The translations under genes and the position numbers were made by a program. The notes below the pieces were generated by a model, which was not told where the DNA came from, made no database searches, and was given only the letters and a program-made list of their open reading frames with translations. Of a DNA stretch of 64,000 nucleotides, positions 36,701 to 45,148 are shown in pieces. Numbering within the stretch: position 1 is the stretch's first letter; each line of letters begins with the position of its first letter. The DNA is from Betaproteobacteria bacterium (GTDB lineage: Bacteria; Pseudomonadota; Gammaproteobacteria; Burkholderiales; Eutrophovitaceae), in the NCBI GenBank assembly GCA_020354125.1, contig CP070643.1, positions 1,597,333 to 1,661,332 on the forward strand, written 5' to 3'.

Positions 36701-37603
36701 CGCCGTACCCCAAAGCACTGCTTTCTTGCCACCGGCATTCATGGCCACGTTGCCGCCGATACAAGATGCATCAGCAGAGGTCGGATCAACCGCGAATACT
36801 AAGCCGGCAGCCTCTGCCGCCTCCATGACGCGGCGGGTAACGACCCCTGCGCCACAAGCGATGGTCGCGACCTCTTGATCAAGGCCCGGTAAACGGACAT
36901 GCTCAACGGGACCAAGCCGATCAAGTTTCTCGGTGTTGATGACCGCGGAAAAACGCGTCAATGGCACGGCACCGCCTGTGTAGCCAGTGCCGCCGCCGCG
37001 CGGAATGATGGTCAAGCCCAGATCGATGCAGGCCCGAACCAGGCCCGCCACCTGCGCTTCAGTGTCCGGATACAACACGACGAACGGATACTCGACGCGC
37101 CAATCGGTCGCGTCGGTAACGTGTGATACGCGAGCCAGTCCGTCAAACGCAACATTGTCTTGCCGCGTCACCTTGCCGAAGCGGCGCATCGCGCTTCGTC
37201 TCAGAGTGACCAGCGTATCGAAACCCTTGTCGAAATCGTCGACGGCATCGGAGGCGGCAGCAATTAGCTTGATGACCCGCTGGTCTTCCTTGTGCCGCCG
37301 CGAATCGATTTCGTGAAGCCGATGACGCAGCGCTTCCACCAGCAGGCGGCGGCGGTTCGGATTGGCTATCAGGTCGTCCTGCAGATAGGGGTTGCGCTCA
37401 ACTACCCAGATATCGCCCAGCACCTCGTAGAGCATACGAGCTGAACGTCCGGTCACCCGCTCGGAACGCAGCTCGTTCAACAGATCCCAGGCCGGTTCGC
37501 CGAGCAGCCGTATCACGATTTCCCGATCAGAGAACGAAGTGTAGTTGTAGGGAATCTCGCGCAAGCGCACGCTGGTGGGTGCGAAACTGGGAACCGGTTC
37601 CAT
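33710..37603 (-). CDS. DUF3683/FAD-linked oxidase/Fe-S (CCG) fusion dehydrogenase, D-lactate dehydrogenase-like
   Basis: 1297-residue fusion. Order: N-terminal DUF3683 domain (residues ~1-110, [19 protein letters not shown]); FAD-binding PCMH domain (~160-380, [14 protein letters not shown]); FAD-linked oxidase C-terminal domain (~480-790, ending in [12 protein letters not shown]); two 4Fe-4S motifs ([16 protein letters not shown] and [13 protein letters not shown]); and two CCG domains of the GlpC/HdrB type ([18 protein letters not shown]). In short, it looks like GlcD plus GlcF in one chain. Such proteins are common in betaproteobacteria and are annotated as D-lactate or glycolate dehydrogenases feeding quinones. 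The donor is not proven. An isolated gene with 37-88 bp on each side. Confidence 0.9.
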   Translation of the reverse strand: MEPVPSFAPTSVRLREIPYNYTSFSDREIVIRLLGEPAWDLLNELRSERVTGRSARMLYEVLGDIWVVERNPYLQDDLIANPNRRRLLVEALRHRLHEIDSRRHKEDQRVIKLIAAASDAVDDFDKGFDTLVTLRRSAMRRFGKVTRQDNVAFDGLARVSHVTDATDWRVEYPFVVLYPDTEAQVAGLVRACIDLGLTIIPRGGGTGYTGGAVPLTRFSAVINTEKLDRLGPVEHVRLPGLDQEVATIACGAGVVTRRVMEAAEAAGLVFAVDPTSADASCIGGNVAMNAGGKKAVLWGTAVDNLASWKMLSPDGNWLLVERVGHNLGKIHNAGIAQFRLSRFAADGKKPLSEPEILEIPGRQFRKAGLGKDVTDKFLGGLPGVQKEGCDGLITSARFILHRMPPCTRTVCLEFYGTVGEAVPSIVEIKDYLESNQTAKLAGLEHLDERYLRAVGYAAKARRSGRPKMVLLADIVGDDDDAVGAAASQVVRIANARHGEGFIAVSAQARRQFWLDRARTAAIARHTNAFKINEDVVIPLERLGEYSDGIERINIELSLKNKLAILYAVEALLTGELHMSMEDRDSVGEELLADRCDAALNVIREARVCWQWLAEHLDAPLSDYTAWLGEAGRNPPATVVAEAEQRNDDQPGRSVFHALQDYSLRVSWKSEVREPVMQLFDGRAFDSLRADIDAAHQRVLKSRVFIALHMHAGDGNVHTNIPVNSDDYLMLQEANAAVSRVMQLAHRLEGVISGEHGIGITKLDYLDRADLRGFETYKERVDPEGRFNKGKLLPGANLERAYTPSFSLLELESLILEQSEIGEISDSIKDCLRCGKCKPVCSTHVPRANLLYSPRNKILSTSLLIEAFLYEEQTRRGVSLMHFDEFADVAEHCTVCHKCLNPCPVNIDFGDVSIAMRNFLRKHGKNRFNPGTSAALLLLNATDPATIKLARSLMIGFGYKLQQLAYRMAKWGGLLRKQVTRPPATVGKAPIKAQVIHFVNKPMPGGLPKKTARALLDVEDARIVPVIRNPGKAHDDADAVFYFPGCGSERLFSQVGLATQAMLYETGAITVLPPGYLCCGYPQTAAGQEDRGQKIITDNRVLFHRVANTLNYLDIKTVIVSCGTCMDQLQHYEFDKIFPGCRLLDIHEYLLEKGVQLEGVSGVRYMYHDPCHTPMKTYQPAKVVNDLMGTQVDPNDRCCGESGTLALARPDVSTQVRFRKQEEMSKGVEAIRAQQGEGDIKVLTSCPSCLQGLSRYRDDTGVEADYIVVEMARHLLGADWMAQYVAQANRGGIERVLL

Positions 37604-37691
37604 CAGAAGCAGACTATTGGAGGACGCGAAACGAAACTGAAGTGGGCAAGTTTATCGCACTGCAGCATTCGATACAGTGTATCCAGGCGAA

Positions 37692-38093
37692 TCAACTCGC
37701 CAGCAATTGCGCGAGGATCCAGTAACGCACCCCTTTACCGGCGGCAATGAATAGCGTGGCGGACAAGACGTGCACCCGCAGCCACCCCGCGGCCAGGCAC
37801 AGTGCGTCGCCGATCAGCGGTAGCCAGGACAACAGGAGCACCGGTGCGCCCCAACGGCGCAGCCAAGCAATCATTCTTGCGTCCGTTTTGCGGTCCGGCA
37901 CCAGGCGGCCAATAAGGTAGGTCGACAGGCCGCCCAGCGTGTTGCCGAGCGTCGCCACCACCAGCGCCGCACCAACGCTGACGCTGCCGGACAGCAACAG
38001 CGCGCTGAACACGACTTCTGACCCGCCCGGCAGCAAGGTGGCAGCCAGGAAGCTACTCACAAAAAGCGCGCCGAGCCCCGCCGGTTCATTCAC
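37692..38093 (-). CDS. YqaA-like inner-membrane protein (VTT/DedA-related)
   Basis: 133-residue membrane protein with four hydrophobic segments. The N-terminal FVSSFLAATLLPGGSEVVFSALL and the GNTLGGLSTYLIGRLVPDR motif are those of the YqaA group of SNARE-associated/VTT proteins. Family function is unknown, although larger VTT proteins act in lipid flipping. The start at 38093 has no alternative nearby. It lies in a minus-strand run with the dehydrogenase and ytoQ. Confidence 0.83.
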   Translation of the reverse strand: MNEPAGLGALFVSSFLAATLLPGGSEVVFSALLLSGSVSVGAALVVATLGNTLGGLSTYLIGRLVPDRKTDARMIAWLRRWGAPVLLLSWLPLIGDALCLAAGWLRVHVLSATLFIAAGKGVRYWILAQLLAS

Positions 38094-38135
38094 GCCGGTT
38101 GCACTTGTCGCGGCTGTTGGGGGAGCTAATAAACG

Positions 38136-38576
38136 CTACGGCCGTTCAACGTATTTCAAGATGTCAACCACCTGATCAGTGGTTCGTGCCCAGGCCAGCG
38201 CCATCGCGTCAACTTCCTTCAACGGGTGCACAATATCGTCTGCGTGCAACGTGATGTAAGGCTTGGCCAGCGCAGCACAGTAGCCTGCGTCGAACGCTGC
38301 GTTCCACTGCTTGTATTTGTCGCCGAAGCGCACCACGACCAGATCTGCTTCCTGGATCAACGTCTTGGTGCGTATCGCATTCACCTTGGACGACTTGTGA
38401 TCGCGCCAGAACTGATCCGACTCTGAACCGAGATGATCGCCTGCCGCATCACTCGCCGAATGATCAGTCACAGGAGAAGTGAATTTGATGTCCAGGCCAT
38501 TGGCGGCCGCACCTTTACGGATGTCGTCGCGCCATGTTGTGTGAATCTCACCCGACAGATAGACCGTCAATGCCAT
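38136..38576 (-). CDS. YtoQ family protein
   Basis: 146-residue cytoplasmic protein of the YtoQ family. It starts LTVYLSGEIHTTWR and has the pattern FTSPVTDHSASDAAGD, QEADLVVVRFGDKYKQWNAAFDAGYCAALAKPYITLH expected of a nucleoside 2-deoxyribosyltransferase-like Rossmann fold (markers VVVRFGDKYKQW and AAFDAGYCAALAKP). Activity has not been established for the family. ATG 38576 was chosen over 38594 because homologues begin at this point. Confidence 0.82.
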   Translation of the reverse strand: MALTVYLSGEIHTTWRDDIRKGAAANGLDIKFTSPVTDHSASDAAGDHLGSESDQFWRDHKSSKVNAIRTKTLIQEADLVVVRFGDKYKQWNAAFDAGYCAALAKPYITLHADDIVHPLKEVDAMALAWARTTDQVVDILKYVERP

Positions 38577-38714
38577 CGAAACAACCCTCACCATTTACCC
38601 GCTTGGAAAACATGCGGATCACTTTGCCATAAAACTGCACGCAATCAGGTAGGCGCCGCAGGCGCTGCAAACCCGGTTAGCGACCGAATCGCCGGTGCAT
38701 GTCGGCAGTCAAGG

Positions 38715-38740
38715 AAAAAGGTCTCGCAAGCGTGCGAGCC
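38715..38740 (-). terminator. Intrinsic terminator of tRNA-Arg
   Basis: On the minus strand, GGCTCGCA and TGCGAG(A)CC form a stem with one bulged A and a 4-nt loop (38720-38740), followed by TTTTT (38719-38715). It begins 10 bp past the tRNA 3' end. Confidence 0.8.
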
Positions 38741-38749
38741 CTCACTAAC

Positions 38750-38826
38750 TGGCGCGCCCGGCGGGAGTCGAACCCACGACCTTCGGCTTCGGAGACCGAC
38801 ACTCTATCCAACTGAGCTACAGGCGC
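38750..38826 (-). tRNA. tRNA-Arg (anticodon CCG)
   Basis: 77-nt tRNA read on the minus strand. The acceptor arms are GCGCCTG and CGGGCGC (one G-U pair) with discriminator G. D arm GCTC/GAGT-type with AGTTGGATA loop; anticodon stem TCGGT/GCCGA with loop CTCCGAA, giving anticodon CCG (codon CGG, arginine); T arm GTGGG-TTCGACT-CCCGC. The 3' CCA is encoded (38752-38750). It has its own promoter and terminator. Confidence 0.97.
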
Positions 38827-38836
38827 GAGGACGCAT

Positions 38837-38865
38837 AGCATAGTCCTAAACGTTTGTTTGGTCTA
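38837..38865 (-). promoter_or_regulatory. Candidate sigma-70 promoter of tRNA-Arg
   Basis: On the minus strand TAGACC (38865-38860) and TATGCT (38842-38837) are separated by exactly 17 bp and lie 10-11 bp before the tRNA 5' end. Each hexamer matches the consensus at four of six positions. Confidence 0.55.
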
Positions 38866-38896
38866 CGTTTACCTTTTGAGAGCCGCGCTTTTCCCT

Positions 38897-38902
38897 TATA
38901 AT
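38897..38902 (+). promoter_or_regulatory. Candidate -10 element for the cytochrome c5-like gene
   Basis: A perfect TATAAT lies 68 bp before the ATG. No strong -35 is seen; TTGAGA is at a short 15-bp spacing. GGCGCC occurs twice downstream in the presumed leader (about 38906 and 38929). Confidence 0.45.
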
Positions 38903-38970
38903 CTGGCGCCTTCCGGGAGTAACGTCGGCGCCGGTTCATTTCTATCGCCCTATTGTTTAAGGATCGTTAC

Positions 38971-39534
38971 ATGGCAGAAGTACACATCGAGGATCACAGC
39001 TCCCCGATCAAAACCCCGCAACAACTTGTTGTGGTCGTGCTGCTTTCGTTTATTGTCCCGGTAGCCGCCATATTGCTACTGGTAAAACTGATCACCGGCG
39101 GCATGCACATCGACCCAGACAGCTCCGCAATGAGTGAGGAGGCCATTGCCCAGCGGCTCAAGCCGGTCGGCGAAGTCGGCATGGTTGGCGACGCAGAGAG
39201 CACACCGACAAGCGAGGCGGTCATTGCCACCACGCCCACACCGGCCGCGCAAGCAAGCGTCGCCGCGGCGCCAGCCACGGCTGCCAGCGGCGCGGGTGCC
39301 GGTGAGCAGGTGTTCAATACCGTATGCCAGGCATGTCACGCGACTGGCGTTGGCGGGGCGCCGAAAACGGGCGACAAAGCGGCGTGGCAGCCACGTATCG
39401 CGCAAGGTATCGAAGTGCTTTACGCCAGTGCCATCAATGGCAAGAATTTGATGCCGGCAAAAGGTGGTGCCGCAGGCTCATCAGACGCTGACATCAAAGC
39501 AGCGGTCGACTTGATGGTTGCCAAATCGAAATAG
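38971..39534 (+). CDS. Membrane-anchored cytochrome c5-like protein
   Basis: 187-residue c-type cytochrome. Residues ~19-42 form an N-terminal membrane helix, followed by an Ala/Pro/Thr-rich linker (~75-110) and a single haem domain. The haem-binding motif is CQACH (C119, C122, H123) and the likely axial Met is in NLMPAKGG (Met161). This resembles cytochrome c5 or its membrane-bound relative in the respiratory chain. ATG 38971 was chosen over 38953 because MAEVHIEDHSSPIKTP is the usual start and GGATCG precedes it. It is divergent from tRNA-Arg. Confidence 0.92.
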   Translation: MAEVHIEDHSSPIKTPQQLVVVVLLSFIVPVAAILLLVKLITGGMHIDPDSSAMSEEAIAQRLKPVGEVGMVGDAESTPTSEAVIATTPTPAAQASVAAAPATAASGAGAGEQVFNTVCQACHATGVGGAPKTGDKAAWQPRIAQGIEVLYASAINGKNLMPAKGGAAGSSDADIKAAVDLMVAKSK

Positions 39535-39603
39535 AGGTTGGAACAAGCCTCGAAGGCGCGGCCGGCCTTCGCCATTTCTGTGCCCTGTGCGGGCAACCGA
39601 TCG

Positions 39604-40944
39604 CTACCAGATGACGCCTCCCAAAGTAAGGCGAACAAAGAAATCCAGTTCATCCTGTTTGCGGGTACTCGACACCAGTTGTTCGAGCTCCGTGCGACGC
39701 CGCACACGGACATCGAGCGCGAGACCTCTGGACCTGCGCCATTGGTAACGTATCTCGGAGAGCGACTCGTTTTGCCGGAACTGGGGCGATAACAGCCAAC
39801 CCGCGCCAACCTCCCCGTAATTGACGCCGATGCTGTGGTCGGGGGCGAAGTCCATCAGGCTCAGAACGATATTCCATGCCAGTCCATCGGCATCACCGTC
39901 GCCGGCCAGACCCGCCGCCGCACGTGTTTGTGTTTCCGGCGCATAACCGATTTCGGCGGCGACCCGGAGTCGAACGTCATCATCGCGTCGTGGCCAGCGG
40001 TTCGAACTTCTCACGACAATGCCATAATAGTCTTCGCGCCGGCCGGTTAGCGCGCCATCCTTGAGCAACGCACTCGGCAAATATGAGATGTCCAAGCCCC
40101 TCTGCAGGAAATACGGCGTACGCTCCTTGTTATCGAGCGCGAAAAAATAACTGACGCGTGCGTTATCGTCCTTGAAATCGAGCGGGCCGCGCCGGACTTC
40201 GGTGGCGCCTTCAGGCGCATTGTGCTGCGCGATCAGGTGCGAGGCCCAACCATTGTCAGCCTTGTATACGAAATGCGCACCGTCGGTCCAATTGACGTTT
40301 GTGTTGTTACCGGTATTGCGATCGAGCGATTTGGCGTAAACGCCGCCGAGAGCCACGAACTTGGTTTGCATCCTTCCGGCAACAATGGAAAATTTTTCAA
40401 GCCGGTACCAATTCAGAAATGCCTTGTCCAGTGTGACGTCACCGTCTTCCATGCTGGTGTTGGTTGGAAGATAGTCGGTCAGCACGAAGTTCGGTTCACA
40501 CTCGACCTCAGAGCATAGACCAGCCATTCTTACCTCTGCTCTGAGGTACGGAAAGAGTCCTACCGTGCCTGTGAAGCGATAGCGGGCACGCCATAAGTCG
40601 TCCTTCGTTTCGCTGTCGTCCCGCTCCTTGGTATCCGATCCCGAATAGCCACCGCGGACATCCCACTTCAAGGACAGGCCGCGCTGCTCTTCGGTCACCT
40701 CCGCCGAACCTTTGGCATCATCCAGCGATCCGTCGATGTCTTCTTCTATTGCTTCCTGTTGTTCTGCGTCAGTTTGCGTCTGCTCCGTTTCGGCTTCCGC
40801 TTGCGCAGCTTCAGTCTCCGCTTGCGACGTGCCGACATCAGCCTCCTGTTGGTTTGCTGCCTCGTCAACCGTCTGCGCTTGCCCAGACACTGCCAATGAG
40901 AACAACAATATTGCGGGAAGCCGCACAATGTCGGTGCGACGCAC
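39604..40944 (-). CDS. Predicted outer-membrane beta-barrel protein with acidic low-complexity segment
   Basis: About 446 residues. A Sec signal peptide (RLPAILLFSLAVSGQAQ) is followed by ~60 residues dominated by Glu, Gln, Ala and Thr (region EAANQQEADVGTSQAETE and onward), likely coiled-coil or disordered, and then a barrel-like domain with alternating strands from LSLKWDVRGGYSG to the final FVRLTLGGVIW. The last residue is Trp rather than Phe. The barrel resembles putative porins that pair FSIVAGRMQTKFVALGGVYAK-type strands. GTG 40944 has AAGG 6 bp upstream and gives a compact signal peptide; ATG 40986 is also in frame. Function unknown. Confidence 0.75.
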   Translation of the reverse strand: MRRTDIVRLPAILLFSLAVSGQAQTVDEAANQQEADVGTSQAETEAAQAEAETEQTQTDAEQQEAIEEDIDGSLDDAKGSAEVTEEQRGLSLKWDVRGGYSGSDTKERDDSETKDDLWRARYRFTGTVGLFPYLRAEVRMAGLCSEVECEPNFVLTDYLPTNTSMEDGDVTLDKAFLNWYRLEKFSIVAGRMQTKFVALGGVYAKSLDRNTGNNTNVNWTDGAHFVYKADNGWASHLIAQHNAPEGATEVRRGPLDFKDDNARVSYFFALDNKERTPYFLQRGLDISYLPSALLKDGALTGRREDYYGIVVRSSNRWPRRDDDVRLRVAAEIGYAPETQTRAAAGLAGDGDADGLAWNIVLSLMDFAPDHSIGVNYGEVGAGWLLSPQFRQNESLSEIRYQWRRSRGLALDVRVRRRTELEQLVSSTRKQDELDFFVRLTLGGVIW

Positions 40945-41152
40945 GTAGGCCTTGAACGTGTCGATGAGTCTTCTTGTGACGAGCATCGACTTGATTATCG
41001 TTCTTCACGGAGATCTCCGTAAACCGGAGCAACAGCTCGGCCTCGTTGAAATGCATGCCGCGAAGCTTCACAGTCGCGAATACACTTCCACAGAGTTTGC
41101 GGCACGGCTAGAATTCGCCCGATTCCCGGAGAAACAAGAGACGGATCCTACT

Positions 41153-41614
41153 GTGTGCGTTTCGGTTAAGCGGCTTGCCGCGATGCTGTGTTTCGTTGCC
41201 GCTGCGCTGCTGGTCAGCATCAGTGCCAGCGCCGAGATCCAGAAATGGGTCGACCGCAAAGGCCATGTCCACTATGGAGACCGGCCGCCGTCATGGGCCA
41301 ATTCAACACCGGTAGTGGTGCGCCCCAATGTAATCGAGACCGGCCCAGTGGCACAGCCGGCACCCGCACTCAAGCGACCGGCCGCACCGCGCGAGCGGGC
41401 ATCGCCCGTTTCAGCACCTCGGGCGCGACCAGACATCCAAGCCTATATTGAGCAATGTCGGAATAACCGTGGCGTTTATTGCGAGTGGGAAGCGCGGGCA
41501 ATGATTGATGGTCCCGCAACCGTATTATTCCCCGGCGACCCCCTTATATTCCGGCGACCCGATTTGAGGCCAGCCCCGCCTGCGCCGCCGCGCCCGGTCC
41601 CGGAAAGGCTCTGA
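41153..41614 (+). CDS. DUF4124 domain-containing exported protein
   Basis: About 153 residues from GTG 41153. A Sec signal peptide ends SISASA, and the mature protein begins EIQKWVDRKGHVHYGDRPP, the DUF4124 motif. The rest is rich in Pro, Arg and Ala (APALKRPAAPRERASP; PAPPAPPRPVP) and probably extended. A cysteine pair (CRNNRGVYC) may form a disulfide. ATG 41183 is in frame but would remove the basic n-region of the signal. The family has no known function. It lies 46 bp before apaH. Confidence 0.78.
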   Translation: MCVSVKRLAAMLCFVAAALLVSISASAEIQKWVDRKGHVHYGDRPPSWANSTPVVVRPNVIETGPVAQPAPALKRPAAPRERASPVSAPRARPDIQAYIEQCRNNRGVYCEWEARAMIDGPATVLFPGDPLIFRRPDLRPAPPAPPRPVPERL

Positions 41615-41660
41615 CGGCCGCGCCGGCTATTAAGCGAACACCAAACAGGGTCATCGAAAA

Positions 41661-42473
41661 ATGGCGACTTACGCAGTCGGCGACATACAAGGCTGTCTGC
41701 AGCCGTTTCAGCAACTACTGGATGTGGTCGGTTTCAATCAGCAGCGCGACCGATTGTGGCTGGTCGGCGACCTGGTCAATCGTGGACCCGACTCACTGCA
41801 GACGCTGCGCTATGTGCGTGGCCTCGGCAACGCGGCGATCACGGTGCTGGGTAATCACGATCTGCATCTGCTCACTGTCGCTGCCGGCTTCGCTCGCATC
41901 CACAAGACCGACACACTGGAAGACATCCTGGGCGCGGCAGACCGTGTCGAACTTCTCGACTGGCTGCGCGCCCGCAAGCTGTTTCACCACGAGGAAGAAT
42001 ACGCGATGGTGCACGCCGGCTTGCTGCCGCAATGGAGCATCGAACGCGCCGCGGAACTGGCAGCTGAAGTCGAACAGGTGCTGCAAAGCCCGCGGCACAT
42101 AGAGCTTGTGCAACACATGTACGGCGGTCAGCCCGACCAATGGCAGGACACGCTCGAGGGTTGGGACCGGTTGCGCGTCATCATCAATGCCATGACACGG
42201 ATGCGCCTGTGCACCATCGACGGCAAGATGGAGTTTCATCACAAAGGCGAGCCGACAAACCTGCCGCAGGGCTATATGCCCTGGTTCGAGGTGCCGGGGC
42301 GCTGCAGCGCCAGTGCCACAGTGATATGCGGCCATTGGTCGGCACTCGGGCTACGCATAGAACCAAAACTGTTGGCAATTGACGGCGGATGTCTGTGGGG
42401 CCGTCAGTTATGTGCCGTGCGCCTCGAAGACCGTCAGTTATTTCAGATCAATTGCCCGGCGCAGGCAGCTTGA
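41661..42473 (+). CDS. apaH: Symmetrical bis(5'-nucleosyl)-tetraphosphatase (ApaH)
   Basis: 270-residue metallophosphatase that splits Ap4A into two ADP and removes Np4 caps from RNA. The calcineurin-type metal motifs GDIQGC (7-12), GDLVNRGPDS and GNHDLH are present, and HAGLLPQW and GHWSALG supply the later histidines. The size is normal (280 in E. coli). Usual neighbours rsmA and apaG are absent. The last 26 bp overlap the convergent plsC gene in antisense. Confidence 0.95.
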   Translation: MATYAVGDIQGCLQPFQQLLDVVGFNQQRDRLWLVGDLVNRGPDSLQTLRYVRGLGNAAITVLGNHDLHLLTVAAGFARIHKTDTLEDILGAADRVELLDWLRARKLFHHEEEYAMVHAGLLPQWSIERAAELAAEVEQVLQSPRHIELVQHMYGGQPDQWQDTLEGWDRLRVIINAMTRMRLCTIDGKMEFHHKGEPTNLPQGYMPWFEVPGRCSASATVICGHWSALGLRIEPKLLAIDGGCLWGRQLCAVRLEDRQLFQINCPAQAA

Positions 42474-43221
42474 GTGCTGCAGCAATTCGCGCATGGCTCA
42501 TCTGAGCAAGTTCGCGTCGTGTTCGGCCGCGCGAGTCGATCGCCGGCAGAAAATGAACTTCGGCATGGATGCGCGGGACACGGACGATCCCCGCCAGCGA
42601 TTGCATGAGAGTCGTCTCACCGACATAGGCCGCTGCTTTCTCGAGATTACCTGCGGCATCAGCGTAACGAATCGCCACCGGCGCGATCAGAGCCTCCTCG
42701 TCTACCGCCGGTTGCAGTAACGATGCATGAAAACGCAACAGTTCGTCACCGCGGGTGGTCGTTCCCTCCGGGAAAACTGCGACAGCATCACCTTGCGCAA
42801 ACGCTTCATGGATGGCGAGGTTGATGCGAGCAGCGTGTCGCCGGCTGCCGCGCTCGATGAACAAGGTTCCGGTGCGCGCTGACAACCAACCAATCAACGG
42901 CCAGTGGCGCACTTCTGACTTTGCTACGAAGCGCACACTCCAAACCGAATGCATGACCTGAACGTCGAGCCACGACACGTGATTGGCCACGCCAAGGACT
43001 CGAGTGCCCGGTTTTGGCACATCGCCATCGACACGCACTACGACGCCCGCAGAGCGAAGCACGCGGCGCGACCAGTTCTGGACTGCGCGCCAGCGGCGCC
43101 GAGGTCCGTAGAACGGAAACAGTAGCGCGACGGTGAGAAGGCCAAGTACGAGTTGCACGGCAAGGCGAAAATAGCGCGCACCTCTCACATGCAAGGGTGT
43201 CACTGCTCTATGCCGGACCAT
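42448..43221 (-). CDS. plsC: 1-acyl-sn-glycerol-3-phosphate acyltransferase (PlsC family)
   Basis: 257-residue membrane acyltransferase adding the second acyl chain in phospholipid synthesis. One N-terminal membrane helix (~18-38), then the HX4D active site NHVSWLD (H81, D86) and the substrate-binding FPEGTTTRGDELLRFH. Length is normal. Several PlsC paralogues usually exist, so specificity for lysophosphatidate is probable rather than proven. Its 3' end overlaps apaH by 26 bp. Confidence 0.88.
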   Translation of the reverse strand: MVRHRAVTPLHVRGARYFRLAVQLVLGLLTVALLFPFYGPRRRWRAVQNWSRRVLRSAGVVVRVDGDVPKPGTRVLGVANHVSWLDVQVMHSVWSVRFVAKSEVRHWPLIGWLSARTGTLFIERGSRRHAARINLAIHEAFAQGDAVAVFPEGTTTRGDELLRFHASLLQPAVDEEALIAPVAIRYADAAGNLEKAAAYVGETTLMQSLAGIVRVPRIHAEVHFLPAIDSRGRTRRELAQMSHARIAAALKLPAPGN

Positions 43222-43242
43222 GCTCCAAGGAATTTTTTGAAT

Positions 43243-43253
43243 GGTATCGATAA
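43243..43253. other. Single GGTATCGATAA word upstream of plsC
   Basis: This 11-bp word matches the core of the 15-bp tandem repeat at the right edge of the window. It stands alone 22 bp upstream of the plsC start and may be chance. Confidence 0.25.
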
Positions 43254-43330
43254 GTCCCGGCTATGAGCGCCGCCGTTGGGACCGATATACTCTGCTGTAG
43301 GCTATGACAATGGTGCGAGACTCATTCAGC

Positions 43331-44266
43331 TCAGGGCAAAGCCATGTCAAATGCTTCTGCAAAACGTTCGGCAATGCCATCGCGCGTGAATTCATGGTTT
43401 TGCGGACCGCGTTGCGCGATCTTTATCGAGCCCAGCAGTGAAGCGAGACGACCGGTTATCTTCCAATCGTATCCGTTGGCAATGCCGTAGAGAAGTCCGG
43501 CACGGTACGCATCGCCGCAACCCGTTGGATCTACCACTTGCGCCGGCGGCACCGACGGAATTTTGAGTTCTTTGCCATCGGCAAAAATCAAGGAACCATG
43601 CGCGCCCTGCGTCAACACAAACGCCTTCACCTGGCGCGAGAGTTCCGATACGCTTTTGCCGGTGCGCTCCTGCAGAAGTTTCGCTTCATAATCGTTGGTA
43701 GCAACATATTCCGCCAGCCTGATGAATTCCAGCAACTCGTCGCCATTGAACATCGGCAATCCCTGCCCGGGATCAAATACAAATGGCACGCCAGCCTCGG
43801 CGAACTCGCGAGCATGCTGGATCATGCCGTCACGGCCATCCGGAGCGACAATGCCCAACCCCACGTCATGGGCGTCGGCGACGTGATTATGATGTGAAAA
43901 GCTCATCGCCCCTGGATGAAACGCAGTAATCTGATTGTCATCAAGGTCAGTCGTGATGAACGCCTGCGCCGTAAAGCTGTCGTCTATCTTCCTGATGTGA
44001 TCCTGCGGTAGACGCAGTTTCTCGAGACGGTATGCATAGGGTTGATGGTCTTCGCCGACAGTGGCCATGATTAGCGGGTCACCGCCGAGCAATTTGAGGC
44101 TATAGGCAATATTCCCGGCGCAGCCGCCAAATTCGCGGCGCATGTCTGGCACCAGGAATGCCACATTCAGAATATGGATCTGGTCAGGAAGAATGTGGTT
44201 CTTGAAGTGATCGCCAAACACCATGATGGTGTCGTAGGCAATTGATCCGCAAATCAGCGTTCTCAT
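43331..44266 (-). CDS. PfkB-family carbohydrate/nucleoside kinase (adenosine kinase-like)
   Basis: 311-residue ribokinase-fold kinase. Motif 1 is EFGGCAGNIAYSLKLLGG and the catalytic PfkB motif 2 is VVDPTGCGDAYRAGLLYG with the base Asp in GCGDA. The start MRTLICGSIAYDTIMVF and the overall sequence match the bacterial group often annotated as adenosine kinase or ribokinase-like. It lies between the mre/rod operon and plsC, 30 bp after rlpA in reading order, so it could be cotranscribed with rlpA. The substrate is uncertain. Confidence 0.85.
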   Translation of the reverse strand: MRTLICGSIAYDTIMVFGDHFKNHILPDQIHILNVAFLVPDMRREFGGCAGNIAYSLKLLGGDPLIMATVGEDHQPYAYRLEKLRLPQDHIRKIDDSFTAQAFITTDLDDNQITAFHPGAMSFSHHNHVADAHDVGLGIVAPDGRDGMIQHAREFAEAGVPFVFDPGQGLPMFNGDELLEFIRLAEYVATNDYEAKLLQERTGKSVSELSRQVKAFVLTQGAHGSLIFADGKELKIPSVPPAQVVDPTGCGDAYRAGLLYGIANGYDWKITGRLASLLGSIKIAQRGPQNHEFTRDGIAERFAEAFDMALP

Positions 44267-44296
44267 ACTTGTTGGCTTCTTTCTGTTAGGGATGGT

Positions 44297-45148
44297 CTAT
44301 CGGTTCACCACAAATGGTGAGATGCCAAGCACCCGGTATACGCGACTCGCATCACGATCGGCTGCGGCGTGACTTTCATATGGCCCGGCGTGCACCTTGT
44401 ACAGATTTGCGCTCTTGTACAAGTGAATCGAATCTCCCATCCAGGCAATGTCAGCACGCATTCGGTAGACAAACGTCTGGGCATTGTCACGACTCGAAAA
44501 CGCACCCAGCTGGAGGAAGATGCCGCTCTCTCCCGTTTCGAGCGAACCAGCACGCGGCGGTGGTTGGGTTGCAGCAACGATCGGCGCCGATAGCGGGATT
44601 TCGTCTCCCGGCAGAATCGCTTCGACCTCGACCATGGTGCTGCCGTCATTGACGAAGCCGAGTTTGTGAGCAGCAACGTAGGAGACGTCGATAATGCGCT
44701 TGTCGTGAAACGGCCCGCGATCATTCACCCGCACGATCACCGAGCGCCCGTTACTCAAATTGGTAACTTTCGCATAGCTTGGCAGCGGCATTAACGTGTG
44801 GGCCGCTGTCATCGCGTACATATCGTAGCGTTCGCCGTTCGCCGTCTGTTGACCATGATAACGCGTGCCATACCAGCTGGCCAAGCCGCGCGCGCGGTAC
44901 GGCTCACGCGAAGTAAACGGCCGATAGGAACGGCCGAGCACGGTGTAAGGCCTTGTCGTTGCCCGATTGATCGGCTCAGCACGCGGTTCGGCATCAGGCA
45001 CGCGATCAAGATCAACCGGCGGCCGGCCGCCCGGCCCGTCATCGAGGTAATAGCCCCCCGATTTTTTCCCGGACGAGCCACAACCGGCTCCGATTAGCGC
45101 CACAAGCAACAACGCCACCGACAAACGCCATGAAACTGTTGTTGTCAC
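44297..45148 (-). CDS. rlpA: Septal ring lytic transglycosylase RlpA (lipoprotein)
   Basis: 283-residue outer-membrane lipoprotein. Signal with lipobox-like LIGAGC (Cys near 23); a double-psi beta-barrel domain (~85-175) with the markers GLASWYGTRYHGQQTANGE, AHTLMPLPSYAKVTN and VRVNDRGPFHDKRIIDVSY (each a separate stretch); and a C-terminal SPOR domain (~205-280, IFLQLGAFSSRDNAQ). SPOR binds denuded septal glycans. The start overlaps the rodA stop by 4 bp, placing it in the elongasome operon, as in many proteobacteria. Confidence 0.94.
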   Translation of the reverse strand: MTTTVSWRLSVALLLVALIGAGCGSSGKKSGGYYLDDGPGGRPPVDLDRVPDAEPRAEPINRATTRPYTVLGRSYRPFTSREPYRARGLASWYGTRYHGQQTANGERYDMYAMTAAHTLMPLPSYAKVTNLSNGRSVIVRVNDRGPFHDKRIIDVSYVAAHKLGFVNDGSTMVEVEAILPGDEIPLSAPIVAATQPPPRAGSLETGESGIFLQLGAFSSRDNAQTFVYRMRADIAWMGDSIHLYKSANLYKVHAGPYESHAAADRDASRVYRVLGISPFVVNR

